Assembly: GCA_039810085.1 (NCBI GenBank)
Contig: JBDHWG010000024.1
Location: 1-64,000 of the forward strand
Reading direction: 5' to 3'
Source: JBDHWG01 sp039810085
GTDB lineage: Bacteria > Chloroflexota > Anaerolineae > Epilineales > JAHCIE01
DNA length: 64,000 nucleotides
Below the pieces are notes generated by a model that saw only the letters and a program-made list of their open reading frames with translations, did no database searches and had not been told where the DNA came from. Positions 23,955 through 32,527 of the stretch are shown here, in pieces. The position numbers and the translations under genes were made by a program. Position 1 is the stretch's first letter. Each line of letters opens with the position of its first letter.

Positions 23955-25193
23955 ATGTTAGAAAAGATTGAGACAGACATCGCCCAGGCATTCGTCGATG
24001 CCGTCACGGGCGCAGTACCGTGGGAGGATGTGGCGGCAAACGACGTAGGGATGCGCGCCTATGGGAGCGAAGAGATTGCTATCCTGCGCCCGCTGCACCG
24101 CGTGCGCGCCTATTTTGAAGCGGCATGGCCTGCTGAGCCAGACCTGCGCGGCGAGGTGTTGAGCAGCCTCAGCAATGGCGAGCGCGTGAGCGTTGAGTTC
24201 CGTATGCAGTATCATGTTGCGGGGCGCTACGTTGAGGAGTATTGCGTCGCCGTGCTCCAGGTGCGCGAGGGGCAAGCCCACACGATTGACCTCTATCGAA
24301 CGACGCCCATGCCAAGCTCTCACCGTGGCGAGTGGATTGCCCCGCCGACCCTGACCGATGACGAAATCGCGCACCTCTTCGAAGAGGGTTCCTATAGCTG
24401 GGACCTCCGCGACCGCATCAACCCCAACGCCCAGTTTCGCGGCAATCTCCACGGCGGCTACGGCGGCTCCTACGACCCGCACCCGGGCAGCAACTGGGTC
24501 GGTGGATTTCACTGGCCGGCCGACGTCGCAGACGAAAAGATCGAGGCGATTATCGAACACTTTCGTTCGCGCAACTGCGGCTTTGCCTGGTTCGTCGCGC
24601 CGTTCGACGAGCCGCAGGACTTGCCGGAGCGCCTGGAGCGCCACGGCCTGCTGCTGGCGGGCGACCAGATTGCGATGGCCCGCGTCGGCTTGGAGCCGGA
24701 CGACATTCCCATCAACCCGGCCGTCGAACTGGAACGCGTCGATGGCAGCTCGGCGGAAGCCGTCGAAACACTGCTCCAGATGACGGGTCAGGGCTTCAAC
24801 TGGACGCCGGAGCAGATCGACGAACGCCGCGCAGAGTACCGCGAGCGCTTCAGCGACCCCAAGGAACTACAGCGCCGCACAGCCTACCTGGCGCGGCTAA
24901 ATGGACGGCCGGTCGGCCAGGCGCAGGTCCTCTACATGCCTGGCGCCGCCTACCTCGGTGGGGCATCAACGCTGCCGGAGGCGCGCAATCAGCGCGTCTA
25001 CTCAACGTTGCTGGCGCAGCGGCTGCGCGATGCCCACGAGCGGGGCTACCACATCGCCGCGATCCACGCTGAGCCGATGAGCCGCCGCGTCGTCGAGAAA
25101 TACCGCTTCAAGCCTTACGGCCGCTATATGATATACGGATGGATGCCCGTACTGGACATCGAGGTGATTCGCAGCCTGGTGCCCCAGGACTGA
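23955..25193 (+). CDS. SnoaL-like/GNAT fusion protein
   Basis: 412 residues. Residues about 5-125 look like a SnoaL/NTF2-like domain (FVDAVTGAVPWEDVAANDVGMRAYG, VRAYFEAAWPAEPDL, YVEEYCVAVLQVREGQAHTIDLYR). The C-terminal part, about 130-405, is a two-part GNAT acetyltransferase (AYLARLNGRPVGQAQVLYM, then ASTLPEARNQRVYSTLLAQRL and a VEKYRFKPYGRY end). GGAGG precedes the ATG. The MFS gene follows after 18 bases, so the two are likely co-transcribed; a drug-modifying plus efflux role is possible but unproven. Confidence 0.75.
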   Translation: MLEKIETDIAQAFVDAVTGAVPWEDVAANDVGMRAYGSEEIAILRPLHRVRAYFEAAWPAEPDLRGEVLSSLSNGERVSVEFRMQYHVAGRYVEEYCVAVLQVREGQAHTIDLYRTTPMPSSHRGEWIAPPTLTDDEIAHLFEEGSYSWDLRDRINPNAQFRGNLHGGYGGSYDPHPGSNWVGGFHWPADVADEKIEAIIEHFRSRNCGFAWFVAPFDEPQDLPERLERHGLLLAGDQIAMARVGLEPDDIPINPAVELERVDGSSAEAVETLLQMTGQGFNWTPEQIDERRAEYRERFSDPKELQRRTAYLARLNGRPVGQAQVLYMPGAAYLGGASTLPEARNQRVYSTLLAQRLRDAHERGYHIAAIHAEPMSRRVVEKYRFKPYGRYMIYGWMPVLDIEVIRSLVPQD

Positions 25194-25211
25194 GGGAATA
25201 GGACCGATTCA

Positions 25212-26591
25212 ATGACCGCGAACGAGCCGCGTGGCTTCCGTACCTTCTTCATCATCTGGCTGACCCAGTCCATCTCTACGCTGGGCAGCAGCCTGACCTT
25301 CTTCGCGCTGACCATCTGGATGACGGTCACGCTCTACCCCTTGCCGGAGCAGAAGGCCGAGCTGGCGTTCGCCCTCTCCGCCGTCGGCATCGCCTTTGGC
25401 GTTCCGGTCGTTTTCGCGGCGCCAGTGGCAGGCGCGTGGGCGGACCGCCACGACCGCAAGCGCACCATGCTCGTCGTCAACTTCCTGAGCGGCGGCCTGA
25501 GTCTCGTCCTCGCCAGCCTCGTGCTAAGTGGCACACTCCATCTCTGGCCCGTCCTGGTCATCACCGTTCTGTTCGCCATCTTGGGCGCATTCCACCTGGC
25601 CGCCTTTGATACGTCTTATGTCATGCTCGTCCCATCGAAGCACCTACCGCGCGCCAACGGCATGATGCAGACGACCGGCTCGCTGGCCGGCATCGTTGCG
25701 CCTGCCATCGCTGCGGCCGTCATTGCCCTGCCGACCCTCGCCCGCCAGGGACTGCTGCCCTTTCCCTCTCTTGCTTCCTTGCAGGACGGCACGGCGCTGG
25801 TGATGCTCATCGACGCCGCGACGTTCTTCCTCGCCGGGCTCGTGCTGCCGTTCCTCAACGTGCCGTCGCCGCGCCGCGCCGACCTCGACGACCCGCAGGC
25901 CGCCGCGCCGAGCTTCTGGTCGGACGTTGTCTTCGGCGGGCGCTACATCTGGCAGCGGCGGCCGCTCCTCTGGCTGCTGGGCACGTTTACCCTGGTCAAC
26001 CTGCTCTTCGCCCCGGCCGGCGTTCTGACCCCCTTGCTGCTGAAGTTCAACCTCGCGCCGGATTGGACGGCGCGGGGAATGTCCTACGAGGCCGCGCTGG
26101 CGCTCATCAACTCGATGGGGGGCATCGGTGGCTTTGTCGGCGGCCTCATCATTAGCACGTGGGGCGGCCTCAAGACGCAGCGCATCTACGGCGTCCTCGT
26201 GCCCATCGCCTTGAGCGCAATCGCCGCCATCGCATTCGGGTTAACGCCGTTCCTCTACATCGCGGCGGCCATGGTCATTGTACGCGGCATCATGATGCCC
26301 TTGATGAACTCCCACTCCCAGAGCATCTGGCAAACCCAGACACCGCCGGAGCTGCAAGGGCGCGTCTTTGCCGTGCGGCGGCTCATCGCCCAGTTCACCT
26401 GGCCGCTCGGCACGGCCATCGCTGGCCTGGTCGGCGGCATCTTCGACGTAGGCGTCTTCATCGCCCTCTCAGGGGCCATCCTGCTTGTCTTCACCCTGGC
26501 GCAGTTCTTCAACCCCGTCCTGCTGCGCGTCGAGGACAAGGCGTGGCTCGACGGCATGGCGGCGCAAACAGCCGCGAAGGCCGGCTCCTGA
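25212..26591 (+). CDS. MFS transporter (MFS_3/EntS-like exporter)
   Basis: 459 residues with about 12 membrane helices. The loop between helices 2 and 3 reads AGAWADRHDRKRTMLVVNF, the MFS signature. The start FRTFFIIWLTQSISTLGSSLTFFALTIWM and the TPPELQGRVFAVRRLIAQ segment are typical of the MFS_3 exporters (EntS and macrolide-efflux-like). Substrate unknown. It follows the acetyltransferase fusion by 18 bases. Confidence 0.88.
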   Translation: MTANEPRGFRTFFIIWLTQSISTLGSSLTFFALTIWMTVTLYPLPEQKAELAFALSAVGIAFGVPVVFAAPVAGAWADRHDRKRTMLVVNFLSGGLSLVLASLVLSGTLHLWPVLVITVLFAILGAFHLAAFDTSYVMLVPSKHLPRANGMMQTTGSLAGIVAPAIAAAVIALPTLARQGLLPFPSLASLQDGTALVMLIDAATFFLAGLVLPFLNVPSPRRADLDDPQAAAPSFWSDVVFGGRYIWQRRPLLWLLGTFTLVNLLFAPAGVLTPLLLKFNLAPDWTARGMSYEAALALINSMGGIGGFVGGLIISTWGGLKTQRIYGVLVPIALSAIAAIAFGLTPFLYIAAAMVIVRGIMMPLMNSHSQSIWQTQTPPELQGRVFAVRRLIAQFTWPLGTAIAGLVGGIFDVGVFIALSGAILLVFTLAQFFNPVLLRVEDKAWLDGMAAQTAAKAGS

Positions 26592-26632
26592 GTCTCCATC
26601 CGAGGACAGGGCATCCAGCACAAGCATACGTG

Positions 26633-26668
26633 ATACGGGCAGGCGTCCCTCGCGGGGCCTGCCCGTAT
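26633..26668. terminator. Bidirectional terminator hairpin
   Basis: ATACGGGCAGGC (26633-26644) and GCCTGCCCGTAT (26657-26668) are exact 12-base arms between two converging genes (stops at 26591 and 26692). The T tracts are short on both sides. Confidence 0.7.
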
Positions 26669-26691
26669 TCATGTCTTGTCTGGCCCGTCTA

Positions 26692-27870
26692 TCACGGGAT
26701 CGGTATTGTCTGTGTCGGTGTCGGCGTTCCCGTTGGAGCCTCGGCCGGCGTCGTCGCTGTGACCGTGGGCGTCCCGGTCACCGTCTCCAGCGGCACGGTT
26801 GTCGCCGTTGCCGTTGTCGTCACGGTGGCCGTCTCGGTGACATTTGCCGTCGGCGTCGTGCTTACAGTCGGTGTCGCCGTCGCCGCTACCGTTTCGGTCG
26901 CCGTCACCGTCGCCGTCGCCGTTTGGGTGAAGGAAGCCGTCGGCGTGCCGGTGGATGTCGCCTGGGCGGTTGGCGTTGGCGTATGCGATGGCATCGCGGT
27001 GCTCGTCAGTGACGGGCCAGGCGTAATAGTCGCCGTTGGCGTGCTGGTGCAACGCGGCGGTGGTGTCGGAAGCGGCAACATGCCAGTAAAGGTGTTGTTG
27101 CCCTCGTTCGGCTCGACGACATCGTTGTTACTATCGACAACGATGGTGACCGATTGCCCAATAGGCACATACTCACTGGTAACGATGTAAGCAACGCTGC
27201 CGGCCGCCAGTCCCGGAAGAGTAGCGAACGACGTCCCGTTGATTGACACGACGAACGAGCCAGCCGCGCTGCGGCCGATGTTGGCGATGTCGACGTAGAG
27301 CAACAGATTGGAATGGGAAACCGCACAACCACCAGTATAGCCTTGCAGGCTCACCCGAACATTGGCAATCGTGAGATCCGGCCCATTCCAGTCCACTGCC
27401 TTCTCGATGAGAGGCAGGTAGAGATGGTGGCTCTGGGCTGCTCCTCCGGTGGCCGTGGGTGTGACCGTCATCGTTGTCACCGGCGGGGCCAGCGTGGTCG
27501 TGCCGGTTGGCGTCGGAGATGTTGGGGTGGTTGGCGTGATGGTCGTGGTTGCTGTGGTCGTGCCCGTGAGCTCCGGGGCCATTGTCCCAGTCACCGTCGG
27601 GGTAACAGTCTCCGTGATTACTGCTGTTGTCCCTGTGGCCGTAGGGGTGACGGTTGCTGCGACGGTGGTGGCCGTGGCTGTGGCCGTTGTCGTGGCTTCA
27701 CCAGCGGGGACTGTCGCCGTGGGTGTCTCTGTCTCCGCCGGACCGGCCTGATTGTTGCCTTGCTGGACCTGGGCGTCTGCCGCTGGTCCACTCCACGCGG
27801 CCACGGCGCTGTTCGCGCCCCACGCCAGGAGCAGGCCGAGCAGGGCCAGGGCGGCAATGCTTCTTCGCAT
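26692..27870 (-). CDS. Secreted CARDB-domain protein with Thr/Pro-rich tails
   Basis: 392 residues. A signal peptide lies at 1-24. Residues about 45-150 are almost only Thr, Pro, Ala and Val. SHHLYLPLIEKA follows near 155, then one CARDB-type beta domain at about 167-272 (DLTIANVRVSLQGYTGG, VDIANIGRSAAGSFVVSINGT, DVVEPNEGNNTFT), then a second Thr/Pro tail of about 110 residues to the end. CARDB modules mediate adhesion in surface proteins. No LPxTG motif or C-terminal membrane helix exists, so attachment must be by another route. Confidence 0.82.
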   Translation of the reverse strand: MRRSIAALALLGLLLAWGANSAVAAWSGPAADAQVQQGNNQAGPAETETPTATVPAGEATTTATATATTVAATVTPTATGTTAVITETVTPTVTGTMAPELTGTTTATTTITPTTPTSPTPTGTTTLAPPVTTMTVTPTATGGAAQSHHLYLPLIEKAVDWNGPDLTIANVRVSLQGYTGGCAVSHSNLLLYVDIANIGRSAAGSFVVSINGTSFATLPGLAAGSVAYIVTSEYVPIGQSVTIVVDSNNDVVEPNEGNNTFTGMLPLPTPPPRCTSTPTATITPGPSLTSTAMPSHTPTPTAQATSTGTPTASFTQTATATVTATETVAATATPTVSTTPTANVTETATVTTTATATTVPLETVTGTPTVTATTPAEAPTGTPTPTQTIPIP

Positions 27871-28073
27871 ACATCCTCCATGTCTGATGGTAAGCGCCCG
27901 TCGGAGTCGTTAGCCCCCGGGGCGCAAATTTGTCTGGTGCAATGTCTATGCCACCGGCAGCTTGCGTCAGCAACGCGCTAGGCGCGCATTCGCCACGGCC
28001 CGTGGATTGCGTAAAATAGCGCGAGACCGTAGTTTTCTGATTCGCAGGGCAAATCTCAACCGAGGATTCTGTA

Positions 28074-28937
28074 ATGAGCGAGCTAGAACACGTACTGCGT
28101 GTGGAGGCAAAGTTGGGCGAAGGGCCGCTGTGGGACCCGGCCGAGGGCGTGCTGTACTTCGTGGATATTGAAAGTCACTGCTATTACCGCTACGAGCCGA
28201 AGACCGAACAACTCGAGCGCGTTGACGTGGGCCTTCCCGTTGGGGTCATGGCGCTCCGGCAGAACGGCGGTCTCGTCCTGGCGACCCGCGACGGTTTCGG
28301 TTTCTGGGATCCGGCGGCCAAGCGCCTGACGCCCATCGCGGACCCCGAAGCCGACAAGCCGCACGCCCGCTTCAACGATGGCGCTGTGGACGACCGGGGG
28401 CGTTTCTGGGCCGGGACGATGGGCGACGACGACCGCAACAGCCTGTACCGCCTCGACCCGAACCTCACGGTGCATACGATGGAGACCGGGCTAGGAACGT
28501 GCAACGGCATCAATTGGAGCCCGGACCGCAAGACGATGTACCTCACGAACACGCCGCACCAGGTCATCTATGCGTATGACTTCGACCTGGACAGTGGCGG
28601 CATGAGCAACCGGCGCATCTTCGTGGATAGTTCGGGGGAGTCGGGCTACCCCGACGGCCTGACCGTCGACAGTGAGGGCTTCGTGTGGAGCGCGCGATGG
28701 GGCGGCTCGAAGGTGACGCGCTATGATCCCCAGGGGCGCGTCGAGCGCGAGATCAGGCTGCCCGTCGAGCAGGTGACGTGCTGCGCGTTTGGTGGGGCTG
28801 ACTTGGATGAGCTATACATGACGACGGCATGGACCGGCCTGAGTGACGAGGGGCGCGCCAAACAGCCGCTAGCCGGTGACCTGTTCCGCGTTCGTGTGGG
28901 CGTCAAGGGGATGCCGGCCGCGCGGTTCCTGGGCTAG
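28074..28937 (+). CDS. SMP-30/gluconolactonase-family hydrolase
   Basis: 287 residues, six-bladed propeller family. Metal-site residues are visible: Glu in LGEGPLWDPAEG, Asn in ARFNDGAVDDRGRFWAGTMG, Asn in TCNGINWSPD and Asp in GYPDGLTVDSEGFVW. Members open sugar lactones such as gluconolactone or xylono/arabinono-lactone. GAGGA lies before the ATG. With xylose genes in the same region a sugar-lactone role is plausible, but they are 8 kb apart. Confidence 0.9.
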   Translation: MSELEHVLRVEAKLGEGPLWDPAEGVLYFVDIESHCYYRYEPKTEQLERVDVGLPVGVMALRQNGGLVLATRDGFGFWDPAAKRLTPIADPEADKPHARFNDGAVDDRGRFWAGTMGDDDRNSLYRLDPNLTVHTMETGLGTCNGINWSPDRKTMYLTNTPHQVIYAYDFDLDSGGMSNRRIFVDSSGESGYPDGLTVDSEGFVWSARWGGSKVTRYDPQGRVEREIRLPVEQVTCCAFGGADLDELYMTTAWTGLSDEGRAKQPLAGDLFRVRVGVKGMPAARFLG

Positions 28938-29004
28938 CTGGGGACCTGTCGTGGCGATTTGAGGCGCTCGCTGGCCCCTGGCCGCGCTACACACGACGTT
29001 ACCA

Positions 29005-29682
29005 ATGAATCTATCCGTCATCATTCCCACCCTCAACGAAGCGGACAATATCGCCGCGTGCCTGACCAGCATTCGCTATCAAGCCGTTGATACGGAGATC
29101 ATCGTCGTCGATGGCGGCAGTAGCGACGAGACAGTACGTCTTGCTGCGCCGCATGCCACCGTTATCGCCGGGCCGCGCGGCCGCGCCAGGCAGATGAATC
29201 TGGGGGCGCGCCACGCCACGGGTGACGTCTTCCTCTTTCTGCACGCCGATTCGCGCCTGCACCCGGCGGCCCTGGCGTACCTGGCGCAAGTGATGCGCGA
29301 CCCTCGCATTGTTGGCGGGACCTTCACCCTGTGGTTCGATACAGACCACGTGTTGCTGCGCTTCTTGGCGTTGATGACACGCCTCGAAGGGCGACTCTTT
29401 CGCTACGGCGACCAGGGTATCATCGTTCGGCGCTCGGTGTACGACACGCTCGATGGGTTCAAAGAGTTTCCTCTGATGGACGACGTCGACTTTCTGCGCC
29501 GAATGAGCGCCGCTGGACCAACAGCGCTCATTCCCCTGCCGGTGACGACATCGGCGCGGCGCTTCCTGAAACGCGGCGTCGTGCGTCAGCAATCCATCAA
29601 CATTGCGCTCGTCGTAGCGTGGCTCCTGGGGGCAAAGCCGGAAGCCCTCGCGCGGTGGTACTACGGGCCGTCCAAGCAATAG
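29005..29682 (+). CDS. TIGR04283-type family 2 glycosyltransferase
   Basis: 225 residues. GT-A fold: LSVIIPTLNEADNIAACLTSI, EIIVVDGGSSDETV, GDVFLFLHADSRLHP (DxD-like HAD), GTFTLWFD, GDQGIIVRRSVYDTLDGFKEFPLMDDVDFLRRM. The whole pattern is that of TIGR04283, a group often next to arsenosugar genes, although none adjoins here. It has a mildly hydrophobic C-terminus but no clear membrane helix. The sugar donor and acceptor are unknown. Confidence 0.88.
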   Translation: MNLSVIIPTLNEADNIAACLTSIRYQAVDTEIIVVDGGSSDETVRLAAPHATVIAGPRGRARQMNLGARHATGDVFLFLHADSRLHPAALAYLAQVMRDPRIVGGTFTLWFDTDHVLLRFLALMTRLEGRLFRYGDQGIIVRRSVYDTLDGFKEFPLMDDVDFLRRMSAAGPTALIPLPVTTSARRFLKRGVVRQQSINIALVVAWLLGAKPEALARWYYGPSKQ

Positions 29683-29762
29683 ACGTCCTTCGGCTCACAC
29701 GCTATGTAAATGTTGCCGCACCATCAGCGCATAGTCGCGCCTTAAACAGTGATGGCGGTTGT

Positions 29763-30494
29763 TTACCTTTTTGTGGTTGGCTGCGTAACGAAGCGGTAGC
29801 CTCGCCCGCGGTCCGTGATGATGTAGCGCGGGCGATCGGGATCAGGCTCGAGCTTCTGGCGAAGCCGCCAGATGTAGAGCTTGACGTACTTGCCGCGGTC
29901 GTCCTCGCTCTGCTCGTCGCGCCAGACCTGCTCGACAAGCTCATCGGTTGTGAGCGTCTGGTTGGCGCTCTCGACGAGGTAGAACAGCAGGCGGCGCTCC
30001 GTGGCTGTCAAGGCGACGGCCTGACCGCGCACCAGGACGCGCCAACCGGCGGCGCTGATGCTGAGATGGGCGTCCTCATACAGCGCAGTAGTTGACGGCA
30101 GGGTAGCCACCGGCTGGGTGCGGCGTAGAACAGCCGCGATGCGCAGTTCCATCTCGCGGAGGCTGAAGGGCTTGGACAAGTAATCGTCTGCGCCCAACGA
30201 CAAGCCGTTGACACGGTCGTTCGTCTGCGTGCGAGCCGACAGGATGATGATGGGAACATCCCACCGTTGGCGAATGCGACGGCACAGGTCCCAGCCGGTG
30301 GTGTCGGGCAGCATGACATCCAGCAAGATGAGATCGGGCATCTGGCCCTGGAGCCAATCCATCGCCTCTTGTCCGCTGTGAGCTTGCTCCACTGTGTAAC
30401 CGACGTGGCGCAAGAACGTGCCGACCATCTCGGCTAGTGGACGGTCGTCGTCCACCACGAGAATTGAACGAAGGAGTGGAGCAGTCGTTGTCAT
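29763..30494 (-). CDS. OmpR-family response regulator
   Basis: 243 residues. Receiver domain: acidic pocket VVDDD, phospho-acceptor Asp59 in LLDVMLPD, SAR and SKPF with the conserved Lys. A winged-helix DNA-binding domain follows at about 145-240 (LTATERRLLFYLV, KLYIWRLRQKLEPDPDRPRYI, GRGYRFV). The ATG at 30494 suits the domain start; an ATG at 30530 is also in frame. Neither has a Shine-Dalgarno. It is the last gene of the GTPase/two-component cluster and lies just after a terminator-like hairpin, so its expression may depend on read-through. Confidence 0.9.
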   Translation of the reverse strand: MTTTAPLLRSILVVDDDRPLAEMVGTFLRHVGYTVEQAHSGQEAMDWLQGQMPDLILLDVMLPDTTGWDLCRRIRQRWDVPIIILSARTQTNDRVNGLSLGADDYLSKPFSLREMELRIAAVLRRTQPVATLPSTTALYEDAHLSISAAGWRVLVRGQAVALTATERRLLFYLVESANQTLTTDELVEQVWRDEQSEDDRGKYVKLYIWRLRQKLEPDPDRPRYIITDRGRGYRFVTQPTTKR

Positions 30495-30530
30495 GGTTTG
30501 CACTGTGCGTGGTTTTGACGTGATCAACAT

Positions 30531-30776
30531 TGACGGGTTGCCCCCTAAAAAACGCTGGGGAGGCGCCCCCCGGATTGGCCTCCCCAGCGGTGAGCAGGGA
30601 GGTATCCTTAGGTAAGCCTCCCCGCTATGGGTGATATGCGAGAGCTAGCGCCGCACTTGGGACCTATCCCCAGTGTTCCGTTCTCCGGACGGGGACCAGT
30701 TCAAGGTCACTGTCTAATCTCATCATACACCAGCAAGTTTACGAACCATATTAAGATGCAGCCCCACAATGAGGAA
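30531..30776 (-). promoter_or_regulatory. Structured leader between kinase and response regulator
   Basis: A 246-base gap inside a same-strand cluster. On the minus strand it holds CCCC...GGGG and TCCG/CGGA stems, then GGGAGG/CCTCCC (30597-30622), then a strong terminator hairpin. A GGGGAGGC at 30616-30623 could pair with the terminator's last arm and prevent it forming. This fits transcription attenuation; no known riboswitch is recognised. Confidence 0.4.
30547..30589 (-). terminator. Intrinsic terminator before the response regulator
   Basis: On the minus strand, CGCTGGGGAGGC (complement of 30578-30589) pairs exactly with GCCTCCCCAGCG (complement of 30553-30564), followed by TTTTTT (30547-30552). 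It ends 17-53 bases before the response-regulator start, so either it ends the kinase transcript or it gates the regulator. Confidence 0.85.
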
Positions 30777-31955
30777 TTAGGAAAACTCGTTGTCGGCATC
30801 GAACGTCGGCAAGGTGACGTGGAAGGTCGAGCCTTTGCCAACCTCACTCTCGAACCAGATGCGCCCGCCGTGCAGCTCAACCAGGGAACGGGTGATGCTC
30901 AAGCCCAGTCCTGTACCCGGCGCGTCCGTCTGAGCCGCCGTTCGAGCACGGAAGAAACGGTCGAAAATCCGGCCCTGCTCCTCGCTTGGGATGCCGATGC
31001 CATCATCTGTCACGCTCACCTCGATATAGTGTGGCTCCGAGGCGAGCGCCACGCGAATATGGATGTGCCCGCCGAACGGCGTGTACTTCACGGCGTTGCT
31101 GACCAGATTGCCTAGAATCTGCGTCACTCGCTTTGGGTCGCACAAGGCCAGCGGCAGAGTGCCATCGCTACCCATCGTGACGAGCAACTTGCGCGTCGTA
31201 ATCTGTGGCTCGAAGTAGGCGATGACGTCTTGCGCCAGGCGAACGATGTCGAGTGGACGCAGGGTGAGTTGCAGACGGCCAGCGTCAATGCGCGTTATCT
31301 CTAGCAGCTCGTCAATAATCGCCTGCAGGCGCTGGGCGCTCTCATCCATAACGCTGAGATAGTGCCGCTGCTCGGTTGTCAGCGGGCCCGGCAGCTCCTC
31401 CAGGAGCATTTCCAGGAAACCACTCAAAGTCGTCAAGGGTGTGCGTAGCTCGTGGGCCGCCACTTCGATGAACTGAGACTTGAGGTCGTCCAGGTGATGC
31501 AGCTCAATATTTGCCGCCTCCAGGGCCAGGTTTCGCTGCGCCAGCTCATCTCGCAGGAGACGAAGTTCATTCCGGCTGTGCGTGACTTGTTGCTGGGCAA
31601 CGCCCTGGCTTGTGACGTCCTCGAGCGTGACAAACAGCCCGGGCTGTGGCAGCCCTTGATTCGGAAACGGAGCAGATTGAAGGCTCACCCGCAGATAGAT
31701 TGTGTGGGCGTCTCCCATCTCTCGATTGATCCACGGCAGCTCTAGCTGCGGGCTACGCTCCTCGGCGACGCTGGTCATGACCGCTTCGTAGCCAATCAGT
31801 TCCGGCAAGACATCTGTGACGGGCATGCCAAGGTGATCAGGGCACAGGTAGGCGCTCGGCGCGCCACCGACCTCCACGATACAGAAGCGGGCATCGGTGA
31901 TCGCGTAGGTGATGCGAAGAGCGGACAGGAGGCGTTCAAACAGACTGGGTGTCAT
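30777..31955 (-). CDS. Soluble PAS-type sensor histidine kinase
   Basis: 392 residues with no membrane helix. A PAS-like sensor lies at about 8-120 (ITDARFCIVEVGG, LFVTLEDVTSQ) and a coiled linker at about 125-158. HisKA carries phospho-acceptor His168 in AAHELRTPLTTLSGF, and the HATPase domain has LGNLVSNAVKYTP (N box), DDGIGIPSEEQGRIF and GTGLGLSITRSLV. It is 48 bases after the GTPase gene and before a response regulator, so the GTPase is a candidate input. No ribosome site is obvious. Confidence 0.92.
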   Translation of the reverse strand: MTPSLFERLLSALRITYAITDARFCIVEVGGAPSAYLCPDHLGMPVTDVLPELIGYEAVMTSVAEERSPQLELPWINREMGDAHTIYLRVSLQSAPFPNQGLPQPGLFVTLEDVTSQGVAQQQVTHSRNELRLLRDELAQRNLALEAANIELHHLDDLKSQFIEVAAHELRTPLTTLSGFLEMLLEELPGPLTTEQRHYLSVMDESAQRLQAIIDELLEITRIDAGRLQLTLRPLDIVRLAQDVIAYFEPQITTRKLLVTMGSDGTLPLALCDPKRVTQILGNLVSNAVKYTPFGGHIHIRVALASEPHYIEVSVTDDGIGIPSEEQGRIFDRFFRARTAAQTDAPGTGLGLSITRSLVELHGGRIWFESEVGKGSTFHVTLPTFDADNEFS

Positions 31956-32003
31956 GGGTAGTTGGATAGCAGGCCATGGCGGCCTTTGGCCTGCCTATCT
32001 CCT

Positions 32004-32522
32004 CTAGTCGCCCGCCACAAGCAGGCGGCCGAGATGTCGGAAAGTCTCCTCGACCTGATCCCCGGTTTTGGCGCTCGTCAGGTAACACGACGTGTGCAGT
32101 GAGGCGGCAAAGGCATCCACTTCCGCGTACGGCAGGCGTGCGTCCGGCAGGTCGATCTTGTTGACGGCGACGACGAAATGGGCGTTCGGCGCAACACGCC
32201 GCATGTCATCGACATAGGCGGTCAGACCAGCCAAGGTGTCAGGGCGCGTCACATCACAAACAAGGATAGCGCCCGCTGCGCCACGCAGATAGCTCGCCCG
32301 CATGGCGCTAAACTCCTCGCTACCTGCCAGGTCCCACAGAAGCAATGCCAGCTCGACAAGCCCATCTCGCACGGGCAGGACGACCGTCTTGCGGCTGACC
32401 TTGACACCGATAGTGGCAAGGTACTTGTCCTCGAAGGCGTTGTAGACAAAGCGCCGCACCAGGCTCGTCTTGCCGACGGCAAAATCGCCAAGCAGGCAGA
32501 CCTTCTTGCTAATCCTGGGCAT
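32004..32522 (-). CDS. Rab/Ras-like small GTPase
   Basis: 172 residues. G1 is LLGDFAVGKTSLVRRF. Switch I is DKYLATIGVKVSRKTV, strikingly Rab-like. Switch II is WDLAGSEEFSAMRASYLRGA, G4 is NKID and G5 is TSAK. Where eukaryotic Rab/Ras have the catalytic Gln after AG, this protein has Ser, so intrinsic hydrolysis is probably slow. There is no lipid-anchor Cys at the C-terminus. A GTG at 32531 overlapping the previous stop (GTGA) is an alternative start. It lies between a membrane protein and a histidine kinase gene. Confidence 0.9.
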   Translation of the reverse strand: MPRISKKVCLLGDFAVGKTSLVRRFVYNAFEDKYLATIGVKVSRKTVVLPVRDGLVELALLLWDLAGSEEFSAMRASYLRGAAGAILVCDVTRPDTLAGLTAYVDDMRRVAPNAHFVVAVNKIDLPDARLPYAEVDAFAASLHTSCYLTSAKTGDQVEETFRHLGRLLVAGD

Positions 32523-32527
32523 GGCGC

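Noticed and set aside
26159..27190. A 343-codon plus-strand frame rich in Val-Gly-Val
   Set aside because: It runs through two genes and is the mirror of the Thr/Pro tail of the CARDB protein; not a real elastin-like protein.
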